Part shown: in pieces, positions 32,428-41,279 of the stretch
Layout: every line of letters begins with the position of its first letter
Numbering within the stretch: the first letter of the stretch is position 1
Source: Symbiodinium natans
Lineage: Eukaryota; Sar; Dinophyceae; Suessiales; Symbiodiniaceae
Direction: 5' to 3'
NCBI GenBank assembly: GCA_905221605.1
Contig: CAJNDS010002254.1
Location: 124,001-188,000, forward strand
DNA length: 64,000 nt
Position numbers and translations under genes: made by a program
The notes under the pieces: generated by a model
Told to the model about the DNA's origin: nothing
Seen by the model: only the letters and a program-made list of their open reading frames with translations
The model's database searches: none

Positions 32428-35400
32428 CTATCCATTTCTTGGGCCCCCAAAGAAGGTGGCGACCGACGGCGTACCCTGAGCTGCTTTATTGAGTTTGAGG
32501 GCATTCGTTGGGGGCCTCTTATTCGGGGCGTGTTGGCAGGGTCTTTCAAGGGGGCCATGGGTTAACCCCCCAACACTTTGAGTGCTACTGCATTTTGTGC
32601 ACACCCATCGGTTCCCTTCATTCACCATAACGTGGGATGCATGCCACGTCCATGTTGGGGAGGGAACGCTGTCCGGATGACCCTTGCAGTGGTTATGGGT
32701 CTTTCGGTTGAATGTGTCTTTGGTGTCAACTTGTTGAATCCACAAACCGCAATTTTCACATTTGATTTGCAAATTGTTAACGGTGTTCCGGGTGATGACA
32801 AAGGTGTGACCTTTAACGTCCAGGGTGCCTTGCACCAAGCCTGTCAAAATTTGTTTTTTGTTAAGGCTCCCTGTTTCTTCAGGTCGTGCTGTGGTAGCGT
32901 CACCCCCTGGAATGCCATCCGCCGGATTCACGGTGGGGGAATCCAGGCCTGTGGTGGCTTGGTTGCCCCTCGGAATTTTCCGGCGTTTCTTCCACCGGTT
33001 TTTGGAGAAGGTGGATTGGTTTGAGGAGGAGCTACTGGAGGGAGGGTGGGCCGGTTCTTCCTGGGGTTGATCCTTAGGGAAAACAACTTGCGGGCCATCC
33101 TTCTTGCCTCCCTCAAGCAAGGAGAGGAGCCGGCGTCCTAAAAAGCTGGCCACATCGGTAGCCAGTTTGTCATGTTGCTGCAGCCTTTCTGCACGCTCAG
33201 TGCTGTAGAGGGCTTTGGCATGTCTGGACACCAATGCATCAACCTCAGCATTGATGTTGCGCCGCCATTCTTGGCCTTCCCCCATTTTTGCCTTAAATTC
33301 CTCACATCCCAAATGGGATGGGACCCATGTAAGGCGAAGCTCATGGGTGGGCGCAGTACCAAAAATGTCTTGGTGTGCTCCTCCCCCCGCGGGGCCCCTC
33401 CTGGCACGCGCAACGGCCCCTTTGCAATCACTGGTGACGTCGGTCCCTTCTGGAAGGAGAAGGGCCGCTTGTTGGATGGCTTTAGCCTCCCCTCGGTACA
33501 CTGACTGCTCATTACCAAGGAGACCAGCAATGGACCCAATTCGCTTGGGCGTGTCCCCACACCATTCATAAACTATCAACCCCCACACCACGGTTTGAAG
33601 CCGATGGTCAGTGGTGGGGCCACCACTGGCGTCAGTGGCCGCGAAAGCGCCTTCAGGGATTTGGTCAGGATTGCGTAGGACTCCTTGGACTTCCAAAATG
33701 GAATCTCCGGAGGGCATTTCCTTGGGAAGGTTGGGCATGAGCCCAAAATTCCACAGACAATCAGTGGATTGATGCTCCGGGTAATCTTCCCACCATCTAG
33801 GCGGTTGTTCACCATGCTTTTTCCACCATTTGCATTCCCAGAGTACATGCTTCTTGGTGGCAGGAAGGTTGCACAGGGAACACGTGGCTGTTGGAGACGC
33901 CTTGACGGCGCCTTGCCACAACGCTTGGAGCGCCGCCTTTTCTTGCTTGTTGGCTTGTTTGAGGAGCCTTCTGGGGGCTGTCCAGTCCGGTCCTGTCTCT
34001 AATCCTTTGCCACCATCTGATTGAGCAATGCGGCGGTGTCGCCTGGTGTCAATTAGATGTTTTAGCTGGAAAAGAAGTCTATGGAAGTCAGGTCCCTGAC
34101 GGATGTCAAGAATGTCACCTTCAACGCGCCACTTACTGAGGCTGATAGCCTCCCACCCCAACTCTTGAAGGTAGCACCAGGCGGCTCCAAGCGGCCCAGC
34201 CGCCCTTTTCCAGGGATGTTCAGCTTCGCTCAGCCATTGCCCGAGTTTGTTCCAGCTCTGGTGCAATCTGCCAATGTCCCTGTCGGGCCAGCTGAGAAGA
34301 AGTCGCCGTATCGCCTTGAAATGCTGCGACAAGATGGTGTAGGCTGGATCTACAACTTTGTTCGAGTGGAACTCAAGGGCTGAGTCAGTGCTGGCAAGCG
34401 TGGGTCTGCCCAAGGCTGCAGCCAGCAAACTTCTGAACCATTTGCGCCGTTTAGGCGCTACCCCAACCCCTTCATGCCCATACAAGGCAGAGGACCGGAT
34501 GGAACCGTTGAAGAGTCTCACTCTGATGCTAGTGCTTTTGACTTGCGGCTTGGTCAATTTTCTGGCTCGCTGCCCTCCTTTAGCGTGCCTGCCTTTGGCC
34601 ACTGTGATTCGCCTCCTCTGCCCCGCAGCATAATCCAGACCAAGGTCCTTGCCTAAGGTTTTGATGGGGGGTTCATGTTCTTCAAGCAAGGATTGCAGCT
34701 CTCTGGCAGAGGCCTTGTTTGAGCAGATGAAAGCCGTTTTGGTGGTGCTGACCATCAGGCCCTGATTCTCGAGGTCAGCTTTAAGCTCCCTGTAACACTT
34801 GATGGCTTGAGCAGCGACTGTCGGCGCATGAGAATCGACAAAATCTGCTGAGCAATCGTCCACCCACAAATCGATGTGGTGTACAGGGGAGGCAGAGTGC
34901 ATCTTCGAGATCGGATCATGGAGCACAACTCTGGAAAGAGCAGGGGCGAGAGGGCAACCTGCTATGAGACCTCTTGTAGCTCGGATGGGGCGAGACAGAC
35001 TCCCCTGCGCTTCTATGTATCGGCTGCCTGAGTAAAGGCTTAACGCTCTTTCAAGTAGAAGCGGGGGAAAGGAGTGTCGGACACCCTGGGCTAGGAGCTG
35101 CCAATGTGGGACAGTCTCATAGAAGGATGTTAGATCAAGGAGAAGTGTAATGGTGTGACGCTTCTCTCTTTTGTTTGTTTCAGCCCTGATTAGGCGGCGG
35201 AGGGCCGTGTCAAGGGAGCTGTTCCCTGCCTTCGCCTGATTCCAGGGAGAGGTAGGGTTGTAACTGTTCTCCCACTCTGTGATAAGATGCCATCTCGCCT
35301 TGCAAAATATCCTGTGGAGGACATGGGTTAACCCAATAGGCCGTTCGGATGTTTCATTTTTGGGGAGCATGGCATACTGTGTGATATCACAGTGCTGGGG

Positions 35401-37572
35401 AAACTGGGCTTCGATTTCCCATTGGCGCACCATGCTAGCCAATTCAAGAATGGCTTCATGAGGTAATGCTCGGAGCATTTCATAGCACCACCCATCTGGG
35501 CCTGGGGCTTTGTTTGGGACCTTTTTTAGGAGGGAATTCCATTCCTCCACCGAAATGGGCGAGAGGTTGGCTGCTTGTTTCCTCGCTTGGTTCTGCAGGG
35601 CCAAGCGAGGGTCGGTGCCATGAGTGCCGCTCAACCCACTTGGGGCCCACATGTCAGCCCACCATGCCCTTCTGGCGTGAGGCTTAACCTCCACCGCAAG
35701 GTCCGCAAATGGGCGAGTAGTGGTGTTTTCCTCAGTCTTGAGTGCCCGGTAAAGGTGGCGCAGATGGTTTTTCCCATCACCTTGGAGCCAGGCCTCGTAC
35801 TTTTTGGCTTGTTCCTGATGTGCTTTCCTCAGGTGAAGTTTTCGTTGTGTTTCGATGATTTGTCTGACCTCTTTGGCTTTGGGCCCTTCTTTTCCAAAGT
35901 GCTCTTGGACGAGGTTAACCGCTGTCTGGCACCTGAATGCATCGCATTCCTCCCAATTGAGAAGGAGTTGGGAGAGGTGGGATTGGACCACCTGCTGAAG
36001 CTTGGGACTCAGACCAATGCGGAGGCCTTGCCGGTGCCAGACCGTAAGTCTACCCCAGAATTTGGACTTCCCACCAGCCCAGACGAAACCTGTGGGTTTG
36101 GGCGGGGCTAGTGGTCCAATATGGGTTTCAACCTGGCAACCCCTGCCTCTGATGTCTGAGGGATAGAGGCTCGCCTCAACACGCTGAGTAAAACCGGCAA
36201 ACCCAGCTGTAATGGCGTCATCCGCCCTCGACTCTAGGAGGAGGCTGGGATAAACCAAGGTGAAATGTCCTTGGAATGGTGCCTGTTCATCGTCAACAGG
36301 TCTCCGGAAGGGCCTGGCTTGTAGGGTACAGACTCGGAAAACCCCCACATTGAGTGTGTACCGAATGGCGCAATGGGGCCTGAAGGGAACGTCCCAATCA
36401 GTTTTGATTTCGAGCCCATTTGAGACGGTGTGGCTAGCTATGGCAAAGTCGATTTCATTGCCACCCATGATGGTGGGCTCGTTAGTAGCTAGCACTTTCC
36501 CGCGCAGGAGGGACTCAATCGAGGTTTCGAGTATGTCTTGTGGTGGGAGGTTGAAATCCCCCGCTACAAACCATTCAATGGTGAGGCCTTTAATGAAGGC
36601 AATAAGATCACCGACAATGGTGGGGTTGTGTCCTCCAGTGAGGCCTACACTGGTTTCAAGGTAGATGGAAATAAAAACAATGTCCCTCTTCCCGGTTCTA
36701 CCTACCACAGCCACATACCCTTTACCTTCAACACCAAAGGATCTCAGGAATCGGAAATTTCGATCTTTTTCAACCGCAATCATGACGCCTCCAGAGTTTT
36801 TGCCCCCCTCAGTTGGGTGGGCCGGTAGGGTCCAGGCAACGTACCCGGCCTGGTCCAACTGATGGATGGCAAGATGCTGTTCCTTGGCTGTGAGGTGGGT
36901 TTCCTGGAGACAAACCCCCTGTGGTCGCCTATCTAGGAGCCACGTTTTGATCTCAGCTCTCCATCTTGTGACATTGGCAACTGTGATTTCGAATTTTGCT
37001 GGTTCGTCTTTGGGCTGCCTTTTTGCATCTGCAATTGCCTCCAAACAAACACTAGGTTCGTTTCTGTGAGTGGCCAGTTGATGCAATGCATGGTTGGCCG
37101 CCCATTCTTCAAGAGACCCTTGGCGGATCGGCATTTTGTCCACCAGTTCCACCAATTCCTCCTCAAATGCAGCAAGTGACTGTTCTTTGGCCTTGAGGAG
37201 GAGGGAGGTGAATTCATCGTTGGGATTTTCGTCTTCCGCCAGGGCTGAAAACCGGTTGTAGAGATTGATTGGGGAAGGACCGAACTCCCTCCACTCAGGT
37301 GAGATATTGTTTGTAAAAACCCCCCTAGAAAGGGGGAAAGGGTCAAAATCGTCCTCCGTCCCCGGCTTGGATGGTGTGGTCAAAACAGCCTGAGACTCGG
37401 GAGTGCCTGAAAGGCTCGCGGAGGGCACACGGGTGCTAGCCTTCTCAACGTCTTTGGACCAAGAAAGCTGGCCCTTAGCCTTCCACTTCTTTTTATACAC
37501 AGTGACAAAACCTTGTTCGGCTTCCGAACCGCCTGGCCACAGGTCGGGCTCCTGGTGAGGCCAATAGCCCAC
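32428..37572 (-). CDS. LINE C ORF2: EEP endonuclease, RT, RNase H, C-terminal Cys/His pairs
   Basis: Single open frame of 1714 aa. The EEP domain (about residues 200-430) shows VANVTRWRAE, VCLQETHLT, GGVMIAVEKD, FVAGDFNLP and GGNEIDFAIASH. RT (about 640-1000) has KAPGPDGW, SERPIGLTHVLHRI, motif A LLLDLTSFYETVP, motif B RGLIAGCPLAPALS and motif C LWVDDCSAD. RNase H (about 1260-1420) has ATDASGG, YRGEAKA, TSDCKGA and a late AEVDALVSRHA. The C-terminus holds CENCGLWIQQV and, about 50 residues on, RWVCTKC. It should nick DNA, reverse transcribe element RNA at the nick and remove RNA. All catalytic residues I can identify are present, so it may be functional. Confidence 0.92.
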   Translation of the reverse strand: MGYWPHQEPDLWPGGSEAEQGFVTVYKKKWKAKGQLSWSKDVEKASTRVPSASLSGTPESQAVLTTPSKPGTEDDFDPFPLSRGVFTNNISPEWREFGPSPINLYNRFSALAEDENPNDEFTSLLLKAKEQSLAAFEEELVELVDKMPIRQGSLEEWAANHALHQLATHRNEPSVCLEAIADAKRQPKDEPAKFEITVANVTRWRAEIKTWLLDRRPQGVCLQETHLTAKEQHLAIHQLDQAGYVAWTLPAHPTEGGKNSGGVMIAVEKDRNFRFLRSFGVEGKGYVAVVGRTGKRDIVFISIYLETSVGLTGGHNPTIVGDLIAFIKGLTIEWFVAGDFNLPPQDILETSIESLLRGKVLATNEPTIMGGNEIDFAIASHTVSNGLEIKTDWDVPFRPHCAIRYTLNVGVFRVCTLQARPFRRPVDDEQAPFQGHFTLVYPSLLLESRADDAITAGFAGFTQRVEASLYPSDIRGRGCQVETHIGPLAPPKPTGFVWAGGKSKFWGRLTVWHRQGLRIGLSPKLQQVVQSHLSQLLLNWEECDAFRCQTAVNLVQEHFGKEGPKAKEVRQIIETQRKLHLRKAHQEQAKKYEAWLQGDGKNHLRHLYRALKTEENTTTRPFADLAVEVKPHARRAWWADMWAPSGLSGTHGTDPRLALQNQARKQAANLSPISVEEWNSLLKKVPNKAPGPDGWCYEMLRALPHEAILELASMVRQWEIEAQFPQHCDITQYAMLPKNETSERPIGLTHVLHRIFCKARWHLITEWENSYNPTSPWNQAKAGNSSLDTALRRLIRAETNKREKRHTITLLLDLTSFYETVPHWQLLAQGVRHSFPPLLLERALSLYSGSRYIEAQGSLSRPIRATRGLIAGCPLAPALSRVVLHDPISKMHSASPVHHIDLWVDDCSADFVDSHAPTVAAQAIKCYRELKADLENQGLMVSTTKTAFICSNKASARELQSLLEEHEPPIKTLGKDLGLDYAAGQRRRITVAKGRHAKGGQRARKLTKPQVKSTSIRVRLFNGSIRSSALYGHEGVGVAPKRRKWFRSLLAAALGRPTLASTDSALEFHSNKVVDPAYTILSQHFKAIRRLLLSWPDRDIGRLHQSWNKLGQWLSEAEHPWKRAAGPLGAAWCYLQELGWEAISLSKWRVEGDILDIRQGPDFHRLLFQLKHLIDTRRHRRIAQSDGGKGLETGPDWTAPRRLLKQANKQEKAALQALWQGAVKASPTATCSLCNLPATKKHVLWECKWWKKHGEQPPRWWEDYPEHQSTDCLWNFGLMPNLPKEMPSGDSILEVQGVLRNPDQIPEGAFAATDASGGPTTDHRLQTVVWGLIVYEWCGDTPKRIGSIAGLLGNEQSVYRGEAKAIQQAALLLPEGTDVTSDCKGAVARARRGPAGGGAHQDIFGTAPTHELRLTWVPSHLGCEEFKAKMGEGQEWRRNINAEVDALVSRHAKALYSTERAERLQQHDKLATDVASFLGRRLLSLLEGGKKDGPQVVFPKDQPQEEPAHPPSSSSSSNQSTFSKNRWKKRRKIPRGNQATTGLDSPTVNPADGIPGGDATTARPEETGSLNKKQILTGLVQGTLDVKGHTFVITRNTVNNLQIKCENCGLWIQQVDTKDTFNRKTHNHCKGHPDSVPSPTWTWHASHVMVNEGNRWVCTKCSSTQSVGGLTHGPLERPCQHAPNKRPPTNALKLNKAAQGTPSVATFFGGPRNG

Positions 37573-37608
37573 TATTAAACCCCACGTGGCGCCCTCCCGG
37601 CCGGGTTC

Positions 37609-38802
37609 CTAACTCCTGGTTTTGGGCGAGCGGCTGCGCTCCCCTTTTTCCTTGCCCCCTTCTTTGACGGAGGTGGGTGGGGAGGCGCTTTGGGTAGCCA
37701 GCTTGCGTCGTTTGCGCTCAAGCTGCACTTCAAGTTCTTCTCGTCTTAGCTCAAGGTCTTCGATTTCCATGTTGGGGCATCCTTGCTCAATTGCCGCCTT
37801 GAGGTCGATGGTCTGTGAGGGGCCGGGCCACTGCCCAGTGATTACCATGTTCTTTTGGTCTGGGGTCAGGGTCACCCCAATGGCTTCCAACTGGGCTGCA
37901 ATGGCCTGACCCCCTATACCTGGAGGACTCCCCCCCAATCCAGGCGGGAAACCGGCATGGGCCAGCAGCTGCTCCGCAGCCTTCTGCCTTCGCTGGAGCT
38001 TGTGCTGGGCCTGGGCATCCCGCACCTTTTGGAGTTGGGCTTCATCAAGGGAAAGGCCAATGCTTCCAAGCACCTCGGACAGATTAAAGTCCTCATCTTC
38101 TTCTTGAACGGGCGCCTGGAGTACCTTGTCCCGGAAGGTCTTGGCAAGGGTTTCCATATTTTCCTCAGCCGCTTTCAGCTCTTGCATCAAGTTTTGCATT
38201 TCAACATACAACGCTTTGAGGGCGGCTTTCGATTCGTCAATCTTGGCTTGGAGACGAATTTTGCGGTGGCCTAAGGACCGCAGCTTGGTGGATGCCCCTT
38301 TGAGCTCGTTCGTGGCTGTTATGGCGGCTTCTTCTGGCGGAACATCAGGAACCTTGTTCCTGTTGTGCAGCGCTGTCTGGACGTCCGCTGGCAGATCCCC
38401 AATGTGGGCCTGCAATAGGTCCAGAAGGGCCACCTCATCCGACGACTTGTCCTCCACCGGGGCCCTGAAACCGGCCTTGGAGAGTTCAACACGGGCAGCT
38501 TCGGGAATTTGTTCCCATACCCCTTCCAAGGCCTTGTAGACCTTAGGGGTTCGAGGCGGCTTGGGCGACGGTGGGTTGGGCGTGCCCCCCATTGCCTCCC
38601 CATTCTGGGCTTTGGGCTTACGAATTTTGGGGTTCCTCCAGGTGGCAGATTCCCACACTGTAGGACGCCTCCCCTTGGTGGGCCAGGTCTTTGCACACTT
38701 CTTGCATTTGAGGTCCTGCGTGATTAGATCTGTGTAGATCCAATTTCCGCAGCCCTTGCAAACAGTGTATTCCCGACCCATTGCGGGAGGCGTGTTGACC
38801 AC
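37609..38802 (-). CDS. LINE C ORF1: zinc ribbon plus coiled coil
   Basis: 397 aa. Near the N-terminus VCKGCGNWI and KCKKCAKTWP form a CxxC...CxxC ribbon matching LINE B ORF1. The middle (about residues 160-250) is a heptad-rich coiled coil (LRSLGHRKIRLQAKIDESKA onward), then Gly/Pro-rich linkers and a second charged helix (EIEDLELRREELEVQLERKR). The C-terminus is Ser/Arg/Lys. It likely binds element RNA and multimerises. It is the first ORF of the transcript, 36 bp ahead of ORF2. A later Met (38,781) is also possible. Confidence 0.75.
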   Translation of the reverse strand: MVNTPPAMGREYTVCKGCGNWIYTDLITQDLKCKKCAKTWPTKGRRPTVWESATWRNPKIRKPKAQNGEAMGGTPNPPSPKPPRTPKVYKALEGVWEQIPEAARVELSKAGFRAPVEDKSSDEVALLDLLQAHIGDLPADVQTALHNRNKVPDVPPEEAAITATNELKGASTKLRSLGHRKIRLQAKIDESKAALKALYVEMQNLMQELKAAEENMETLAKTFRDKVLQAPVQEEDEDFNLSEVLGSIGLSLDEAQLQKVRDAQAQHKLQRRQKAAEQLLAHAGFPPGLGGSPPGIGGQAIAAQLEAIGVTLTPDQKNMVITGQWPGPSQTIDLKAAIEQGCPNMEIEDLELRREELEVQLERKRRKLATQSASPPTSVKEGGKEKGERSRSPKTRS

Positions 38803-39018
38803 CCTTTCTCCCCCGATGATGGTGGGAGGGTGTGTTGGTCAACCCCCGTTAGGAGCGAGCCCCTTTCCGGTGGGTACGGTATGCTATGGCACTACAAAGA
38901 GACTGGGATTCAAGATGGAGCCTGTTCCCCCACACAAGGTTTGGGCCTCAGGGCTTGTTTCACAGTCGCTTTCCTACCACAACACCCCACCGGGGTCTGA
39001 GCCGAAACTTGAGCCACC

Positions 39019-39031
39019 ATGTCATATTTTC
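39019..39031. repeat. 13-bp target copy 5
   Basis: Identical ATGTCATATTTTC between LINE C and U2a. Confidence 0.9.
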
Positions 39032-41266
39032 TTCTCCAAGCGCGAAGCGCGGCCGCCGAAACGGCAATCCTAAGAAACCCGGGCGGCTACCTTGAGCCAG
39101 GCCTGGGGGAAAAGGGTTTTGACACCTACAGCCTACACACCCACAGTCGTTGTGACTAGGCGTGCTTGCCTACGGCACTGCTTACCCGGGCGCTTTCCAG
39201 GCCGGTGCTGAGCCCAAAATCCCACAGGAAAAATGAGGTGAGAAAAGAAAGCCTTGGTCACTACAGGCTACAGGACCTATGCCATCAAATGGAGGGACTC
39301 TGAATGGTCAACCCCCAGCGTCTTCTTCAATTTGGAACTGCACTATACAGGGCTAGGCCTCCTGTGTTGCTGCCCCGCCCCAATGCACTTGGCAGGGAGG
39401 AAAACCCCCAAGGCCTGGGGGCGGGGGGCCTTCAGCTCACCTTCTCTGGGCTGGACGTTAACTGGCGCAGCAGGGTTTTGTCCCCTCAATTTGTAGGTAA
39501 GCGCGGGGACCACGCACTCCCCCCAATTTTAGGCGCAGGGAGCGACGCTTTCCCATCGACTATGGAGGCGCTGGGAACGACGCCCCAAAACCCTGCTGCA
39601 ACGAGGTGGCCCCTGCGTTCTCGCTCTTACTAACAGGGGCCAGAGCACCCATGCCGCAGCAGCTCTGGGCACTCGGCTGCCTCTACCAACCAAAATCCAC
39701 CCCATTGACGGGCAGTGGAGTGGCGCACTGCCCTTGCATTCTTGAACACAGGCAGCAGAGTGGCCATAAAGGCCCCCTGTCTGCCAAAATTACCTCCAAA
39801 CGGGGAGGGAAAACCACCCCAAAGACGGGGAAAGGAGTGGAAGTACTGCCCTCGCGTGCATGCCACGGGCAGCAGAGTGGCCATCAAGGCCACATGTTGG
39901 CCAAACTTACCTCCAGCCGGGGAGGAATAGCCAGCGTCCAGGCCCTGCAATGTACGTTCGACTCGATGTTGAAGATCTTTGGTGCGGGCGGGCCAAATTC
40001 AATGATTTTGTGCAGAAAAGGAAATTTGACCAAAAAAGCCTTGGCGATTTCCTATACCAGCAACGTAATGTTGCTATTTGGCCCTGCAATGCACGCTCGA
40101 CTCGATGCCGAAGATCTTTGATGCTGGCGGGCCAACTTCAATGATTTTGTGCAGAAAAGGAAATTTGGCCAAAAATCTTGGCGAATTCCTATACCAGCAA
40201 CATCATGTTGCTATTTGGGGCTCAGCGTGTCATCCTAAACCCCAAAATAGCAGGAACGACTTGTTTGGCAGTAAAAGGACAGAAAATGGTGCCTGGACTG
40301 TAATGACTGGGTCTGCGCGAAGACAGAGAAGCGCGCACTGCCTTTGCACTGTGGCTGGGAAAGGCCCCCGGCGAAGTGGGCCGGTATACGCTCTCAAAGG
40401 TGACCTTAAACCCAACCAACCACCCTGGGCAACTGCAAGATCCAAACCTAGGTGACTGCACGTCAAGGCCGGTGCTAAGCCCTCAAACTAAGCGCGAGGG
40501 CAAACGCACCCCTCCACACGCGCAGGTGTCGACGCTCCCCTCAACAAGCGCGGGAACCACGCCGCACCAGCCATGAAACACACCCACTGTTGGCTTGGCT
40601 TGCAGCACAGGCAGGACTCACGGTCTGGACACTCCTGGGTACCTGCATGCCCGAAACTATAAAAACAACAAGTAAGAGGAGGATCCCACACTTGGTTCTG
40701 CCAACGCCAAGCGATAGGGAGGCAAGAGCCCGTAGCAACTCCTGCACTTGTTCCAAAACCCTGCACAGGTGGCAGGGCTGGCCCCCCAACTCAAGGACGT
40801 AACTGCATGGCCCTTTAGTGGAGGACCTGGGCGCTGAGGAAGATCCTCCCAGAGGCTGGAGAGATGAGTGCTTCCTGCATGTCCAGAGTGCATAGCGCCT
40901 GAGTTGATGCACAAAATTTCAGTAATTATGGTACTGGTATAGCCAGAGGTGGCAGCACACTTGTGGCCCACACATAGGTAACCTCAACAACACCCTAAAC
41001 CCTCCCAAAGAAGCCAAGGGACCCCCCTAAGGAGCCTCAACCACACAGGATGGTCCCCACGCTTGCCACCAAACTTGCCAGCGCCAAGCATGCATGCAAT
41101 CCTAAACCCAAGAGACAACCAAAAGTGACCATTGGCGAAGACCTTGCCCCCATCTGCTCTCCTGCCAGCGGGCGGCATGATCTCAGGAATGCAGCGGCAT
41201 GCATGACTGCAAGCAGTGCAAAGTGGCAAAGGAAAACAAAGCAAAACTTTGGGGAAAAAGCAGTCC
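39032..41266 (-). mobile_element. Non-autonomous unit U2a (2.24 kb, 5'-truncated)
   Basis: Tail (plus strand ttctccaagcgcgaagcgcg) matches LINE C and U2b. It follows U2b closely but stops at gcagt, where U2b continues for another ~355 bp to the head, so U2a lacks the head. That is the 5' truncation expected of target-primed reverse transcription. Contains two tandem ~145-bp copies of an agatctttg(g/a)tgc block near 39,968 and 40,108. No coding signal. Confidence 0.8.
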
Positions 41267-41279
41267 ATGTCATATTTTC
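41267..41279. repeat. 13-bp target copy 6
   Basis: Identical ATGTCATATTTTC between U2a and U2b. Confidence 0.9.

Larger units (their letters stand above)
30267..39018 (-). mobile_element. LINE C: non-LTR retrotransposon, nearly intact (8.75 kb)
   Basis: Minus-strand order: head (GGTGGCTCAAGTTTCGGCTC, then CCCCGGTGGGGTG), ORF1 (397 aa), ORF2 (1714 aa, uninterrupted), ORF3 (kinase-like, one frameshift), and a 3' tail containing GCGGCCGCCGAAGCGGC, shared with U2 units. ORF1 and ORF2 are 36 bp apart. No LTRs. Flanked by 13-bp target copies 4 and 5. It is the best-preserved element of the window. Confidence 0.88.
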
